A stretch of DNA of 64,000 nucleotides from NCBI GenBank assembly GCA_017436285.1, contig JAFSDL010000006.1, positions 1-64,000 of the forward strand. The letters are read 5' to 3'. The notes under the pieces are model-generated. The model was given only the letters and a program-made list of their open reading frames with translations, was not told the DNA's origin and searched no databases. How positions within the stretch are numbered: the first letter of the stretch is position 1; every line of letters begins with the position of its first letter. The DNA is from Clostridia bacterium (GTDB lineage Bacteria; Bacillota; Clostridia; Oscillospirales; Acutalibacteraceae). The position numbers and the translations under genes were made by a program. Positions 36,677 through 46,899 of this stretch are shown piece by piece.

Positions 36677-38182
36677 TTAGTTTTCGTCTGAGCCTGTTCT
36701 GCTCTTTAATTTTGCCGCTCTTGAAACTGCAAGGTCTTCCATCATCTGTTCTCTGACTTTTCCGTCAACATTAAAGAAGGAAAGGGAAATTGCCTTACCG
36801 ATTCGTCCGAATGCAGGAGCAAGAGTGAATACTGCCCAGATTGCTTTAAGCATACCGGGGTCTGTCTGAGGAATAACAACTCCGTAAGAGTTGATAAGGG
36901 GCTCATATTTGATTGCAGCGATAATAATACCGCTGAGAATTGTTGAAATATTGTTTGTAATAAGAGTAATGTAGCCCATAGCGGCACTCATCATACCCTC
37001 ATTACGAATACCTGTTTTCCACTCAACATAGTCATACAAATCGCCCTGAAGAGCGGTACCGCAGAAGCGCTGAACAGAGTTCATAGCACCAGCAAATGTG
37101 AGACCGATTACAATAATAATCAGGTTGATTATGTTGTTATCTGTGGGGCTATAGCCGATAAAATACATTATAAGATAAACTATACCGCAATAACCATAAG
37201 CTAAAACAGAAAGCTTTTTAACACCGATTTTCTTTGCCCATTTATTAGCAAAGGGTAAAACGAAATAACTGGGAAGACCTGTAAATATACCTGAAATTGC
37301 CGCATTGGAAAGCTTACCCGTACAGTTAAGCCAGAAATAGTTTGCAACGCTCTGTCCTGTACCCTTACCCATACCGCAGAAATTCTTTGCCATAAGAGAC
37401 CACATAGGACCACAGGATGCAACCTGCTTAACGGATTTCCATACACTTGTGCTGTTCATTTCATCACGGGATGCAAGGGGCACCCTTTCGCGAAGACTGA
37501 AGAAGCCGAACACACGGAAAACAACCACAAGCGCCATAAATATAAGCGCACCTACAAGGTAGATATTTCTTGTTGGTATTGTTCGTGGCAGATAGTCAAC
37601 AAAGAACGGGAACAGTGACGGTAGCCACACACCGAAAAGGTCAACATAGGTATCTGCCGCAATAAGCTTGTTTCGTTCATTTACATTGGGTGTCAGGTTA
37701 TAAAGCACTGCCTGATAAGCGGGAGTGTAGAAGGAGTTGGAAATTGAACCAACATATCTTATAACAAGGAAAAGTCCCAACAATGTTGCCTGAGAAAGTC
37801 CATCAGGCAAAATATATGGCATACAAGCTGAAAAAAGCCAGAAGGGAAGAGTCAACACAAGATAGGGGCGAACTCGACCCCAACGGGTACGGGTTCTGTC
37901 AAGAATAGGCCCTGAAATTGCATTATCAAATGTATCAAGAATACTACAAACAGACTGCGCCACGCTTAATGTGATTGGGCTTACATGCTGGAATGTGGTG
38001 GTATAGAAAAACTCGTTGTTACCGTTAAAGGTTTCCCAGTTTTTATCACCAATACCTGAAATTATGTAAGCAGCCATTTCGCGAGGTCCAAGATATTCTT
38101 TTTCCTGCTGTCTTCTTTGCTTTTCAATATCTTCTTCGGTTACCTGGGGTTCAACATAAACATCTTTAGTTTTTTCTGCCAA
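36677..38182 (-). CDS. MFS/GPH family transporter
   Basis: About 501 residues with twelve predicted membrane segments. SICSILDTFDNAISGPILDRTRTRWGRVRPYL matches the GPH sodium-sugar symporters. I start it at TTG 38182 because the preceding GGAGGAGAAAACA and the GCAGAAAAA that follows are the same as at the other large MFS gene (28068); an ATG at 38197 lies inside the ribosome site. The substrate is unknown. It precedes proBAC by 17 bases and may share its transcript. Confidence 0.8.
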   Translation of the reverse strand: MAEKTKDVYVEPQVTEEDIEKQRRQQEKEYLGPREMAAYIISGIGDKNWETFNGNNEFFYTTTFQHVSPITLSVAQSVCSILDTFDNAISGPILDRTRTRWGRVRPYLVLTLPFWLFSACMPYILPDGLSQATLLGLFLVIRYVGSISNSFYTPAYQAVLYNLTPNVNERNKLIAADTYVDLFGVWLPSLFPFFVDYLPRTIPTRNIYLVGALIFMALVVVFRVFGFFSLRERVPLASRDEMNSTSVWKSVKQVASCGPMWSLMAKNFCGMGKGTGQSVANYFWLNCTGKLSNAAISGIFTGLPSYFVLPFANKWAKKIGVKKLSVLAYGYCGIVYLIMYFIGYSPTDNNIINLIIIVIGLTFAGAMNSVQRFCGTALQGDLYDYVEWKTGIRNEGMMSAAMGYITLITNNISTILSGIIIAAIKYEPLINSYGVVIPQTDPGMLKAIWAVFTLAPAFGRIGKAISLSFFNVDGKVREQMMEDLAVSRAAKLKSRTGSDEN

Positions 38183-38219
38183 TGTTTTCTCCTCCATAAT
38201 CAAATTCTTTACCTAATCT

Positions 38220-38281
38220 ATCCCTCTTTTTTACGAATGTAAAAAGGAGGGGGAACCGCGTTAGCGGTGGGTGGTACAACC
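38220..38281. repeat. Dispersed double-hairpin repeat, copy A
   Basis: ATCCCTCTTTTTT, a short loop, AAAAAGGAGGGGG, then ACCGC-gtta-GCGGT and GGGTGGTACAA. It matches copy B at 49031-49093 over most of its length. The repeat covers the 3' end of maf and supplies its stop codon. Confidence 0.8.
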
Positions 38282-38851
38282 TATAAATTCTTCAAGCTCT
38301 CTTTTAAGCCTTGCAATCGGAAACCCCACAACATTGTAGTAATCGCCGTTTATTCCTTTAACAAGCAAGCCGGCTTTTCCTTGAATTCCGTAAGCTCCTG
38401 CCTTGTCATAGGGCTCCGAAGAGCTTATATACTCTTCAATTTCATTTTTTGTTAAAGGGAAAAATTCAACATCTGTTTTCTCGCTGAAGGTTCTCATTTC
38501 TCCGTTTAAGGAAAGGGTTACACCTGTATAAACCTGATGCACCTTACCGCTTAAAAGGGAAATCATTCTGCGGGCATCCTCTTTATCAACGGGCTTCCCT
38601 AAAATTTCATCATCAACTGAAACAACAGTATCTGCGGAAATAACCAAATTCACTTTTTCTGTTAATTCCCTTGATGCCTCATTTTTTATTTTCGAAAGAT
38701 ATTCCACTGCTTCACGGGCACCGATTCCCTCAGGAAGTGTTTCGTCACACTCAGCAGGCAATATCTCAACATCTTCAAAAATCAATTTTATCAATTCTTG
38801 CCTTCTCGGTGATGCGGAAGCAAGAATTATTTTTTTATTAAATTCTATCAT
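38261..38851 (-). CDS. maf: Maf-type nucleoside triphosphate pyrophosphatase
   Basis: 196 residues. ILASASPRRQELI at the start, SADTVV with the catalytic Asp, GKPVDKEDARRMI and YDKAGAYGIQGKAG are Maf signatures. The enzyme hydrolyses modified or canonical nucleoside triphosphates, and Maf has been linked to septum arrest. The final residues (TTHR) are encoded by a dispersed repeat, so the natural C-terminus was probably altered. It follows the sugar isomerase gene by three bases. Confidence 0.93.
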   Translation of the reverse strand: MIEFNKKIILASASPRRQELIKLIFEDVEILPAECDETLPEGIGAREAVEYLSKIKNEASRELTEKVNLVISADTVVSVDDEILGKPVDKEDARRMISLLSGKVHQVYTGVTLSLNGEMRTFSEKTDVEFFPLTKNEIEEYISSSEPYDKAGAYGIQGKAGLLVKGINGDYYNVVGFPIARLKRELEEFIGCTTHR

Positions 38852-38854
38852 ACT

Positions 38855-39733
38855 TTACCAATTCAAATAGTTGCAAATATTTTTAAGGGTATTAAGCCCC
38901 CATTTACAAGCATTTTTTGCTTCCTCACAGCCCTCAAACTCAAGGGTTATGAAGCCATTATAACCGCTATCCTTTAAAATGCTCAAGGTCTGCAATACAG
39001 GAACATTTCCGTGCCCTAAAACCGCGCCTCTTAAGTAATTGCCACCACGAGTTTTGAAGAAGCAATCCTGTGGAGCAAACTCGCTGCCGCTTTTAATATG
39101 GAAATCCTTTGTATGAACATAGGAAGCAAAGGGAGCAAGTCTTGAAACTGCAGTTACGGGATTTTCGTCTGCACAAAGGAAATTGCCAATATCAATAAGC
39201 GCACCAAAGTTTTTATGAGAAACGCCTGTGATAATTCTTTCAACTCTGTCGCTATCCTGACAGAAATAGCCGTGATTTTCAATCATTGTTTTTATGCCCT
39301 TTGCTTCGGCATATTCAGTAACTGCTTTGTAGCCTTCAACTATTCTTGGTAAAGCCTGCTCAAAGCCTTTATATTTCTTTTCTTGGTCACGATAGCCTGA
39401 AGTTGCATCGTGGCGCATACCCTGAACACCTAAGGCAACCGCAACATCCACCTCGCCCTTAAGTCTTTCAATTTCTTTTTCTAAATCACCATCAGAGCCA
39501 TAAATGAAATCTGCACCTACAGAATACTGAACACAAGCAATACCGACCTTTTCACATTCTGCTTTAAGCTCCTTTGCATAATCAAGCTTTGACATTCCAT
39601 CGGGAGTGCGTATTTCTGCAAACTCAATTCCGTCAAAGCCAAGCTCCTGAGCAATTGAAATCAAATCCTTTTCTGTTGCCTCACCCTTTGAAACAAGAGA
39701 GCCTAAACTATAACTACTTACTGCAAATTTCAT
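38855..39733 (-). CDS. Sugar phosphate isomerase/epimerase, TIM barrel
   Basis: About 292 residues of the xylose isomerase-like barrel family. It starts KFAVSSYSLGSLV; metal-ligand stretches include KTMIENHGYFCQD, LIDIGNFL and YVHTKDFH, ending FITLEFEGCEEA. Members interconvert sugars or inositol derivatives. ATG 39733 (AAAGGAA upstream) is chosen; the extension to 39880 overlaps the divergent mecA-like gene. The substrate is unknown, and the location does not resolve it. Confidence 0.85.
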   Translation of the reverse strand: MKFAVSSYSLGSLVSKGEATEKDLISIAQELGFDGIEFAEIRTPDGMSKLDYAKELKAECEKVGIACVQYSVGADFIYGSDGDLEKEIERLKGEVDVAVALGVQGMRHDATSGYRDQEKKYKGFEQALPRIVEGYKAVTEYAEAKGIKTMIENHGYFCQDSDRVERIITGVSHKNFGALIDIGNFLCADENPVTAVSRLAPFASYVHTKDFHIKSGSEFAPQDCFFKTRGGNYLRGAVLGHGNVPVLQTLSILKDSGYNGFITLEFEGCEEAKNACKWGLNTLKNICNYLNW

Positions 39734-39827
39734 AAGTAAATTCCTTTCCAATATTTTATCATTGTACCCAAGCTGTTTGAGTATTATGATATTGATATAT
39801 CTAATAATGCTGCTTGGGGGGAAGAAA

Positions 39828-40370
39828 ATGAAAATCGAATCAAACGGAGAAGAAAAAATCACCGTTACCCTGTCACACATTGATATGGTCGACCTTGATA
39901 TTACATATGACGAAATGGATTATTCAAATATTGAAACTCGCCGTGTTATATGGACCATTCTTGATAAAGCCCGAAAAGCTCTGGGCAAATCCGTTGATAC
40001 GGACGGCAAGCTTCTTATAGAGGTTGCACCTTTAGAGGATGGGGGCTGTGTTCTGCATTTTACCAACTCGCCCTTTTCTGATACCAAAAGCAAAAAGCGT
40101 CTGATCATGAAAAAGGATGCTGACCCCATACTCTTCTGTCCTTGGGATGAAAATTCATTTATAGATTCCTTAAAAATAATTTCGGGCTTAAAGGATTTCA
40201 TTAAAAGTGCCGAATCATATAAATATGAAAGCTGCCTTTATATGATTATCCGCCCAAGATTAACCTTTTCAGAAAAAATCCTACATATTTTATGTGAATT
40301 CGGAAATGCATTTACCTGCACCGAAGGTGAAATATCAAAAATCTATGAATATGGTAATGCCTTATCTTAA
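39828..40370 (+). CDS. MecA-like adaptor protein
   Basis: About 180 residues from ATG 39828, preceded by GGGGGG; the upstream extension is not supported. The N-terminal pattern (MKIESNGEEKITVTLSHIDMVDLDITYDEMDY) and the two-part layout resemble MecA, the adaptor that feeds substrates to ClpC. The C-terminal domain is weaker, so the assignment is moderate. Its stop overlaps the convergent rpe stop by nine bases. Confidence 0.6.
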   Translation: MKIESNGEEKITVTLSHIDMVDLDITYDEMDYSNIETRRVIWTILDKARKALGKSVDTDGKLLIEVAPLEDGGCVLHFTNSPFSDTKSKKRLIMKKDADPILFCPWDENSFIDSLKIISGLKDFIKSAESYKYESCLYMIIRPRLTFSEKILHILCEFGNAFTCTEGEISKIYEYGNALS

Positions 40371-41018
40371 AGAATTCACTGCATCTTCAATATTTTCTGC
40401 ACCAAAAATATAGCTACCTGAAACAAGCACATCTGCACCTGCTTCAACACAGAGCCTTGCGGTTTCGGGAACAATTCCGCCATCAACCTGAATGAGCAAA
40501 TCGGGATTTACCTGATTTGCTTTTTCTCTTATAGCCTTTATTTTAGGAAGCATATCGCTCATAAAGGACTGTCCTCCAAAGCCTGGCTCAACTGTCATAA
40601 CAAGCACCATAGCAAGCTTTTCTATATAGGGAAAAACTGCTTCGGCAGGTGTTTTGGGCTTTATTACCAATGCAGGCTTTACCCCTGCATTTATTATCTT
40701 TTCTAAGGTTTCCTCCACATCACTGTTGCTTTCGATATGGAAGCCGATTAAATCTGCACCTGATGAAGCAAAGCTTTCAACATAATCAGAGGGGTTGCTT
40801 ATCATAAGGTGGCAGTCAAGAAACATATCTGTTGCTTTTCTTATGGATTTCACAACGGGTGGCCCGATTGAAATATTGGGAACAAAGTGACCATCCATAA
40901 CATCCACATGGAGCATATCTGCTCCCGCAACCTTCACTTTTTCTATTTCATTTTTTAAATCTGCATAATCTGCAGAAAGAATTGAGGGAGCTACTTTGAT
41001 TTTGTTTTTAAAATTCAT
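40362..41018 (-). CDS. rpe: Ribulose-phosphate 3-epimerase
   Basis: 218 residues, TIM barrel. VAPSILSADYADL, the metal site HVDVMDGHFVPNISIGP, DCHLMISNP and VTVEPGFGGQSF are all present. It interconverts ribulose-5-phosphate and xylulose-5-phosphate in the pentose phosphate pathway. It overlaps ribF by eleven bases, at the end of the long nusA-infB operon. Confidence 0.97.
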   Translation of the reverse strand: MNFKNKIKVAPSILSADYADLKNEIEKVKVAGADMLHVDVMDGHFVPNISIGPPVVKSIRKATDMFLDCHLMISNPSDYVESFASSGADLIGFHIESNSDVEETLEKIINAGVKPALVIKPKTPAEAVFPYIEKLAMVLVMTVEPGFGGQSFMSDMLPKIKAIREKANQVNPDLLIQVDGGIVPETARLCVEAGADVLVSGSYIFGAENIEDAVNSLR

Positions 41019-41904
41019 TCTGAAACTCCTTTTTTATAATTTCCGTTGATTTTTTTCTGTCGGCAGAAATGCTTTCGCTTAATTCATCAAGGGAATTAAA
41101 GGCTCTTTCGCCTCTTAATTTTTCAACCAGAAAAACCTCAATGTCCTGTCCGTATAAATCCCCGTCAAAGCCAACGATATTTGTTTCGCTTCGTTTCTCG
41201 CTACCGCCCTTTATGGTTGGACGAATACCGATATTTGTAACAGAAATATACTTTTTGCCATCAACAACAGTGAATGAGGCATACACACCATAATCTGCAA
41301 CAGTAAAATTATCACTGAAAAACTGATTAATTGTGGGAGACCCTAAGGTTCTGCCTCGGGCATCTCCGTGAACAACCTCAAAATTATATGAAAAATATCT
41401 TCCAAGCATTTTATTGGCGGTTCTGATATCCCCATTTTTAATGCATTCTCTTATTCTTGTTGAGCTGACGGGTGCCCCATCGTATTCAACCTGATTGCAG
41501 ACTGTAAGCTTAATTTCTCTTTCGGCACAAAGCTTTTTTAAGAGAGCTACATCACCCTTTGCGCCTTTTCCGAAACAATAATTGAATCCACAGCAAAGAG
41601 CTGTTGCGTTAAATTTTTCTATAAGAATTTTATCAACAAATTCCTCGGGAGAAAGCCCTGAAACTGCAACAAAATCAAGGTGTTCAGGGGTATAGCCCCA
41701 TTCCTTTAAAAGCTGGTTTCTCTTTTTATCTGTAACAAGCTCACCGGGTACATCACCCGAAAGAGCTTTCTGCGGGTGCTCGGTAAACATCAAAGCGATT
41801 TTCTCATCATATTCACTTGTATCGCTTAAAAGCACCTTTTTATGCCCTAAATGAAGACCGTCAAAGGTACCAAGTGCTATAAGCACCCGTCTTTTTTCAC
41901 ACAT
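41008..41904 (-). CDS. ribF: Riboflavin kinase/FAD synthetase
   Basis: 298 residues. The N-terminal adenylyltransferase holds GTFDGLHLGHKKVL and VSSTRIRECIKNGD; the C-terminal kinase domain holds GRTLGSPTINQ and TNIGIRPTI. It makes FMN and FAD from riboflavin. It overlaps truB and rpe in the operon. Confidence 0.96.
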   Translation of the reverse strand: MCEKRRVLIALGTFDGLHLGHKKVLLSDTSEYDEKIALMFTEHPQKALSGDVPGELVTDKKRNQLLKEWGYTPEHLDFVAVSGLSPEEFVDKILIEKFNATALCCGFNYCFGKGAKGDVALLKKLCAEREIKLTVCNQVEYDGAPVSSTRIRECIKNGDIRTANKMLGRYFSYNFEVVHGDARGRTLGSPTINQFFSDNFTVADYGVYASFTVVDGKKYISVTNIGIRPTIKGGSEKRSETNIVGFDGDLYGQDIEVFLVEKLRGERAFNSLDELSESISADRKKSTEIIKKEFQNEF

Positions 41905-42778
41905 TATTATAAACTCTTTTCACCAATAAATCTGTTTCGGTAAGCTCACCCAAGCCTAATAGCTCACCATTTCCGTAAACTCTGTAAATTCCGTTTTCCT
42001 TTACATTACGGACTCTTTCTCTCATAAGGCTTCCACCATTGGAAAATCGTTTTGCCTGATTTTCCGTAACGTGAATTTCAGGGTATTCCAATAGTAGCTT
42101 TTCTAAGGGTATAACCGCTTTTTCAATTTCGCCTTTTTCCTTTAACTCCGCCAATTCTTCAAGAGTAAAGCATTCTGAAAGCTCTATTCCGCAAGCAAAG
42201 GTACGGCAAAGGGAGGTCATAGTTGCACCACAACCCAATTTTTCGCCGATATCATTTATAAGAGTTCTTATATAAGTCCCTGCAGAGCATTCACAATAAA
42301 GAGAAATTTCATCATTTTCAGTTTTCTCAACAGAAAGCTCATAAATTTCGCATTTTCGTGGAGCTCTTTCCACTTCAATTCCCTGGCGGGCAAGCTCATA
42401 CAGACGAACTCCGTCCCTTTTAATTGCCGAATACATAGGGGGTAATTGCATTATTTCCCCTTTAAATTCAGCAGTAGCCTTTTCTATTTCCTCAAAGCTT
42501 ACCCTTTCATCAAAGGTATCTGTAACCGAACCCCATATATCAAGCGTATCTGTGCAGAAGCCTGTTTTAAAGGTTGCCTTGTAGGCCTTTTTGTGTGTTG
42601 GCAGAAGCTCAATAAATCGGGTTGCACCACCCACAGCTATTGGCAGTACACCTGTTGCATTAGGGTCAAGTGTGCCTGTATGACCGCACTTTTTTTCCCC
42701 GATTATTCTTCTGACCTTGTTTACCGCAAAAAAGGATGTTATGCTTTCACCTTTTTTGAGAGGTATTATACCCGTCAT
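41897..42778 (-). CDS. truB: tRNA pseudouridine55 synthase
   Basis: 293 residues. KKGESITSFFAVNKVRRI and GHTGTLDPNATGVLPIAVG contain the catalytic Asp, followed by KAYKATFKTGFCTDTLD and the C-terminal PUA-like end. It makes pseudouridine 55 in tRNA. Overlaps nrnA by four bases and ribF by eight. Confidence 0.97.
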   Translation of the reverse strand: MTGIIPLKKGESITSFFAVNKVRRIIGEKKCGHTGTLDPNATGVLPIAVGGATRFIELLPTHKKAYKATFKTGFCTDTLDIWGSVTDTFDERVSFEEIEKATAEFKGEIMQLPPMYSAIKRDGVRLYELARQGIEVERAPRKCEIYELSVEKTENDEISLYCECSAGTYIRTLINDIGEKLGCGATMTSLCRTFACGIELSECFTLEELAELKEKGEIEKAVIPLEKLLLEYPEIHVTENQAKRFSNGGSLMRERVRNVKENGIYRVYGNGELLGLGELTETDLLVKRVYNNV

Positions 42779-43731
42779 TGATTTAAACCATCCAGAGCAG
42801 TTTTTATAACATTAAGTAATTGGGCTTTACCTTCATCATAAGAGCAAGAAAAGCTTGCCCCTGCGGCACCCTTGTGACCGCCACCATTCATTTTTGAACA
42901 AATTGCAGATGCATCAATATCGCCCTCTGTACGAACAGAAATACCGAAGGTGCCATCCTCTTTTTCCTTGATAACCGCACCAACAAGAACGCCCTCAATC
43001 TGACGGGGAAGAGCTGTAATAGAATAGCATTCGTGCTCTGCTGAGCCACTTTCCTTATACATAGCCTGTGTCAATGTAATAATGGCACACCTTCCGTCAA
43101 AATAATACTCAAGAGTGTTTCTTGCAAGCAATTCAAGATGAAGAAGACTTTTTGTTTTTGTTTCAAACATAAGCTTATTGATTTTTTTGGAATCAATGCC
43201 CTTTTCCATAAGGTCTGCCGCAATTCTCAATGTCTGAGGGGTTGTGTTCTGGTATCTGAAGCACCCTGTATCTGTTGAGATACCCGTATATATACATTCT
43301 CTCATATATAAATTGGGCTCAATACCTAATTCTAAAGCCAGCTCATAAATAATTCCGCAAGCCGCCGCTCTATCCTCAACAAAGGTATTTTTTGCATAAT
43401 ATGTGTTAGAAACGTGGTGGTCAATGCATAAATCAACCCTTCCGCCATATAAAGACGCCATATTGCCCAAAAGCTTTTCATCTGCAACATCCACCGTAAT
43501 AATAAATGGGTCTGTTACATCATCGGCAATATAGGAATCCGTCATATAGTAGAAATCCTTTGGGATTATGTCGCTACATTTCACAACACGCTTTTTGCCC
43601 ATTATTCTGAGTATCTCTGCAAGAGCAAATGCAGACCCTAAGGTATCGCCATCAGGATGCTCATGAGAAATAATGACAAATTCATTATGCTCTTTTATCA
43701 AAGCAGCACATTGTTTTAAATCAATTACCAT
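42775..43731 (-). CDS. nrnA: DHH-family phosphoesterase, NrnA type
   Basis: About 318 residues. The DHH domain shows ISHEHPDGDTLGSAF and LCIDHHVSN, the metal-binding motifs; the C-terminal DHHA1 end is GGGHKGAAGASF. It acts as an oligoribonuclease (nanoRNase) and/or pAp phosphatase. ATG 43731 (AAGGTGAAAG upstream) is used, ten bases after rbfA. Confidence 0.93.
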   Translation of the reverse strand: MVIDLKQCAALIKEHNEFVIISHEHPDGDTLGSAFALAEILRIMGKKRVVKCSDIIPKDFYYMTDSYIADDVTDPFIITVDVADEKLLGNMASLYGGRVDLCIDHHVSNTYYAKNTFVEDRAAACGIIYELALELGIEPNLYMRECIYTGISTDTGCFRYQNTTPQTLRIAADLMEKGIDSKKINKLMFETKTKSLLHLELLARNTLEYYFDGRCAIITLTQAMYKESGSAEHECYSITALPRQIEGVLVGAVIKEKEDGTFGISVRTEGDIDASAICSKMNGGGHKGAAGASFSCSYDEGKAQLLNVIKTALDGLNQ

Positions 43732-43741
43732 ATCTTTCACC

Positions 43742-44098
43742 TTAATCGGTAAACTCGCTTGAAATTTCCTCAAGCTTTTTAACAATATTCATACCGTATT
43801 CAATAGAATCATCGGCAACGAACTTTATTTCGGGGGTTTTGCGAAGACCGAGACGCTTACCAACCTCCCGGCGCACAAGACCCGTTGCACCTGTAAGGGC
43901 TTTGGTAGCACCCTTGGCTACCTCAATCCCCTCAACAGCGCTTACATATACTTTAACATAGGATAAGTCGCCTGCTACATCTGCTCTTGCAACGCTTATA
44001 AGATGCTCGGAAATTCTGGGGTCCTTAAGCTCTCTTACAATAGCGGCAATTTCGCGCTTGATATCCTCTGCTGTACGATTTTGTTTATAAGTTCCCAT
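43742..44098 (-). CDS. rbfA: Ribosome-binding factor A
   Basis: 118 residues. The KH-type fold starts NRTAEDIKREIAAIVRELKDPRI and continues DLSYVKVYVS and LRKTPEIKFVADDSIEYG. It matures the 30S subunit. Confidence 0.96.
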   Translation of the reverse strand: MGTYKQNRTAEDIKREIAAIVRELKDPRISEHLISVARADVAGDLSYVKVYVSAVEGIEVAKGATKALTGATGLVRREVGKRLGLRKTPEIKFVADDSIEYGMNIVKKLEEISSEFTD

Positions 44099-44125
44099 TT
44101 TTAACTCCTAAATGTTAAAAATAAT

Positions 44126-46561
44126 TTAATCCTTGTATTCTTCAGTTATATATCCTTCGAGAATGTCGCCTTCCTTGATGTCGTTGAACTTCTCAAGACC
44201 AACACCACATTCATAGCCTGTTGCAACCTCTTTAACGTCATCCTTAAAGCGCTTGAGAGAGGAAATTTCATCCTCGAATACAACAATACCGTCACGAACA
44301 ACACGGATTTTGCAGTTTCTTGTGATTTTACCGTCAATGATATAACAGCCTGCGATTGTACCTGCGCTTGAAAGCTTGAATACACTTCTGACTTCAGCCT
44401 TACCCATTTCAACATCACGGAATTTGGGAGCAAGCATACCCTTGATAGCTGCCTCAACCTCTTCAATACAATCGTAGATAACACGATACATTCTCATTTC
44501 AACCTTGTCGCGCTCTGCATTAGCCTCTGCAACAGGGTCGGGACGAACATTAAAGCCAACAATAAGTGCATTTGATGCATTAGCAAGCATAACGTCTGAT
44601 TCGTTAACCGCACCAACACCACCGTGAATAACCTTAACGCGAACCTCTTCATTTGAGAGCTTTTCAAGGCTCTGGCGAACAGCCTCAACTGAGCCCTGAA
44701 CGTCTGCCTTAACAATGATATTAAGGTCTTTAAGTGAGCCCTCATTGATAGAATCAAACAGGTTATCAAGAGTAACCTTCTGCATTGAGCGGAAAGCTTC
44801 CTCCTTCTGTGAATTCTTTCTCTGTTCAACAAGCTCACGGGCGAGTCTTTCATCGCTTACGCAGTCAAAAGCATCGCCACCAACGGGAACCTCTGCAAGA
44901 CCTGTGATTTCAACAGGAACAGAGGGACCTGCCTCGTTAACCCTTCTGCCCTTATCATCTGTCATAACACGAACTCTACCAACTGCAGTACCTGCAACGA
45001 TAATATCGCCTGATTTAAGAGTACCGTTCTGAACAAGGAGCGTTGCAACGGGACCGCGACCCTTATCAAGCCTTGCTTCAATAACAATACCCTTACCTGC
45101 ACGGTTGGGGTTAGCCTTAAGCTCCTTCATTTCTGCAACAAGAAGAACGGATTCAAGAAGAGTATCAATATTCATTTTTGTTTTTGCAGAAACGGGAACG
45201 CAGATAACTTCACCGCCCCATTCCTCAGGAATGAGCTCATACTCTGTTAACTGCTGCATAATCTTATCGGGTGAAGCATCCAATTTATCCATTTTGTTAA
45301 TGGCAACAACAATGGAAACGCCTGCTGCTTTAGCGTGGTTAATAGCTTCAACTGTCTGAGGCATAATACCGTCGTCAGCGGCAACAACAAGGATTGCAAT
45401 ATCTGTTGCCATTGCACCTCTTGCACGCATAGCAGTGAAAGCCGCGTGACCGGGTGTGTCAAGGAATGTGATTTCCTGACCGTTGAGGTTTACTCTGTAA
45501 GCACCAAGGTGCTGAGTGATACCGCCTGCTTCTGTTTCTGTAACAGAAGTGTTTTTAATAGCGTCAAGAAGTGATGTTTTACCGTGGTCAACGTGACCCA
45601 TAACGCAAACAACGGGGCTTCTGGGAAGAAGGTCCTCCTCACTGTCTTCACGGTCATCAATAATTCTTTCTTCAATAGTAACAACAACCTCTTTTTTAAC
45701 CTTTGCGCCAAGCTCTGTTGCAACAATTTCTGCTGTATCAAAGTCAATAACCTGGTTAACAGTTGCCATCATACCGAGAGAGAAGAGCTTTTTGATAACC
45801 TCTGCGGCAGTTCTCTTAAGCATTGCTGCAAGGTCACCAACAGTAATTTCCTCGGGCACGGTAATAACAAGAGTCTTTTTAGCGCGTTCTGCTTCAATTC
45901 TCTTTAATCTTTCTGCTTCGCTCTCCTTACGCTTGGAGCGCATACCCTGCTGTTTTCTGTACTGCTGACTCTTCTGCTTTAATTTCTGCTTTGTCTGAAC
46001 ATTGTCATTAATAGAATGAACAGGAGCGATATTTTCATATCTTTCGTTGTACTTTTCCAGCTCAACATTATCTGCTCTTGTGTCAATAGTACGCATTTCG
46101 CCCTTGGTTCTTGACTGCATAGGTCCGTCTTTTTTCTTTTCGTTCTTTTTAAAGGGATTTGCAGTTGACTGACCCTGGGGCTTCTTCTCTGCTTTAGCTT
46201 CAGGCTTCTTTTCTTCCTTTTTCTGAGGCTTATCAGCTTTTTTCTCCTCTTTCTTGGGAGCGTTTTTCTGAACCTTTTCCTCTTTTTTAGGCTCTGCCTT
46301 TTTCTCTTCCTTCTTGGGAGCAGGCTTCTGAGCCTTTTCCTCTTTTTTCTCTTCAACCTTTTTCATTGCGAAATAAGCGTTGAAGCTTTCAACACTGTTT
46401 TCCTGTGTTAAAACATCAAAAAGAACATCAAGCTCCTTTGTATCAAGAGCAGTCTGTGCCTTTTTGGGTTCTTCATAAAATTTACCGAGAACCTCAATAA
46501 TTTCTTTGTTATTTAAACCGAAGTCTTTTGCAACCTCATTAACTTTGTATTTAGTTATCAT
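44126..46561 (-). CDS. infB: Translation initiation factor IF-2
   Basis: 811 residues. A long, lysine/glutamate-rich low-complexity N-terminal segment (about residues 70-150) precedes the GTPase: GHVDHGKTS near residue 321, DTPGH, NKMD. The C-terminal domains II-IV follow. It brings initiator tRNA to the 30S subunit. It overlaps the YlxQ gene by eleven bases. Confidence 0.98.
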   Translation of the reverse strand: MITKYKVNEVAKDFGLNNKEIIEVLGKFYEEPKKAQTALDTKELDVLFDVLTQENSVESFNAYFAMKKVEEKKEEKAQKPAPKKEEKKAEPKKEEKVQKNAPKKEEKKADKPQKKEEKKPEAKAEKKPQGQSTANPFKKNEKKKDGPMQSRTKGEMRTIDTRADNVELEKYNERYENIAPVHSINDNVQTKQKLKQKSQQYRKQQGMRSKRKESEAERLKRIEAERAKKTLVITVPEEITVGDLAAMLKRTAAEVIKKLFSLGMMATVNQVIDFDTAEIVATELGAKVKKEVVVTIEERIIDDREDSEEDLLPRSPVVCVMGHVDHGKTSLLDAIKNTSVTETEAGGITQHLGAYRVNLNGQEITFLDTPGHAAFTAMRARGAMATDIAILVVAADDGIMPQTVEAINHAKAAGVSIVVAINKMDKLDASPDKIMQQLTEYELIPEEWGGEVICVPVSAKTKMNIDTLLESVLLVAEMKELKANPNRAGKGIVIEARLDKGRGPVATLLVQNGTLKSGDIIVAGTAVGRVRVMTDDKGRRVNEAGPSVPVEITGLAEVPVGGDAFDCVSDERLARELVEQRKNSQKEEAFRSMQKVTLDNLFDSINEGSLKDLNIIVKADVQGSVEAVRQSLEKLSNEEVRVKVIHGGVGAVNESDVMLANASNALIVGFNVRPDPVAEANAERDKVEMRMYRVIYDCIEEVEAAIKGMLAPKFRDVEMGKAEVRSVFKLSSAGTIAGCYIIDGKITRNCKIRVVRDGIVVFEDEISSLKRFKDDVKEVATGYECGVGLEKFNDIKEGDILEGYITEEYKD

Positions 46562-46877
46562 CTAATTCCTCCCCGAATTGTTGATGTAGTTTTTTAGCAA
46601 AACCGGTGTCTGTTACGGAAAAAACACCCGAACCCTTGCCGATAGCCCCGGCAAAATCTGCCATAGAATAAGAAGTGCGTATAATTGGAATATTTTTACC
46701 ATTATGTGTGCAAGCGTGAGTCATTTCTCTCTCAAGCCTTTCGGAAGCATCCACCGAGAGAAAAACAAGCTCTGCAGTAGATTTCACAATGGTTTCCTTC
46801 ACAACATCGTGACCGCAGCACAGCTTACCTGCCCTGCGACACAAGCCCAGAAAGCCCATAGTATCTTTTTTATTCAA
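46551..46877 (-). CDS. YlxQ, L7Ae-like RNA-binding protein
   Basis: About 108 residues from TTG 46877 (AAAGGA eleven bases upstream); an ATG at 46859 is too far from the ribosome site. The sequence [24 protein letters not shown] and [14 protein letters not shown] match the L7Ae/L30e fold. YlxQ accompanies nusA and infB in Firmicutes and probably binds RNA. Confidence 0.88.
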   Translation of the reverse strand: MNKKDTMGFLGLCRRAGKLCCGHDVVKETIVKSTAELVFLSVDASERLEREMTHACTHNGKNIPIIRTSYSMADFAGAIGKGSGVFSVTDTGFAKKLHQQFGEELDDN

Positions 46878-46899
46878 ATTTTGCCCAGTCCTTTCGGAA

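Noticed and set aside
44715..45032. Several long frames opposite infB
   Set aside because: They are antisense or shifted frames of infB; the protein sequence of infB explains the region.
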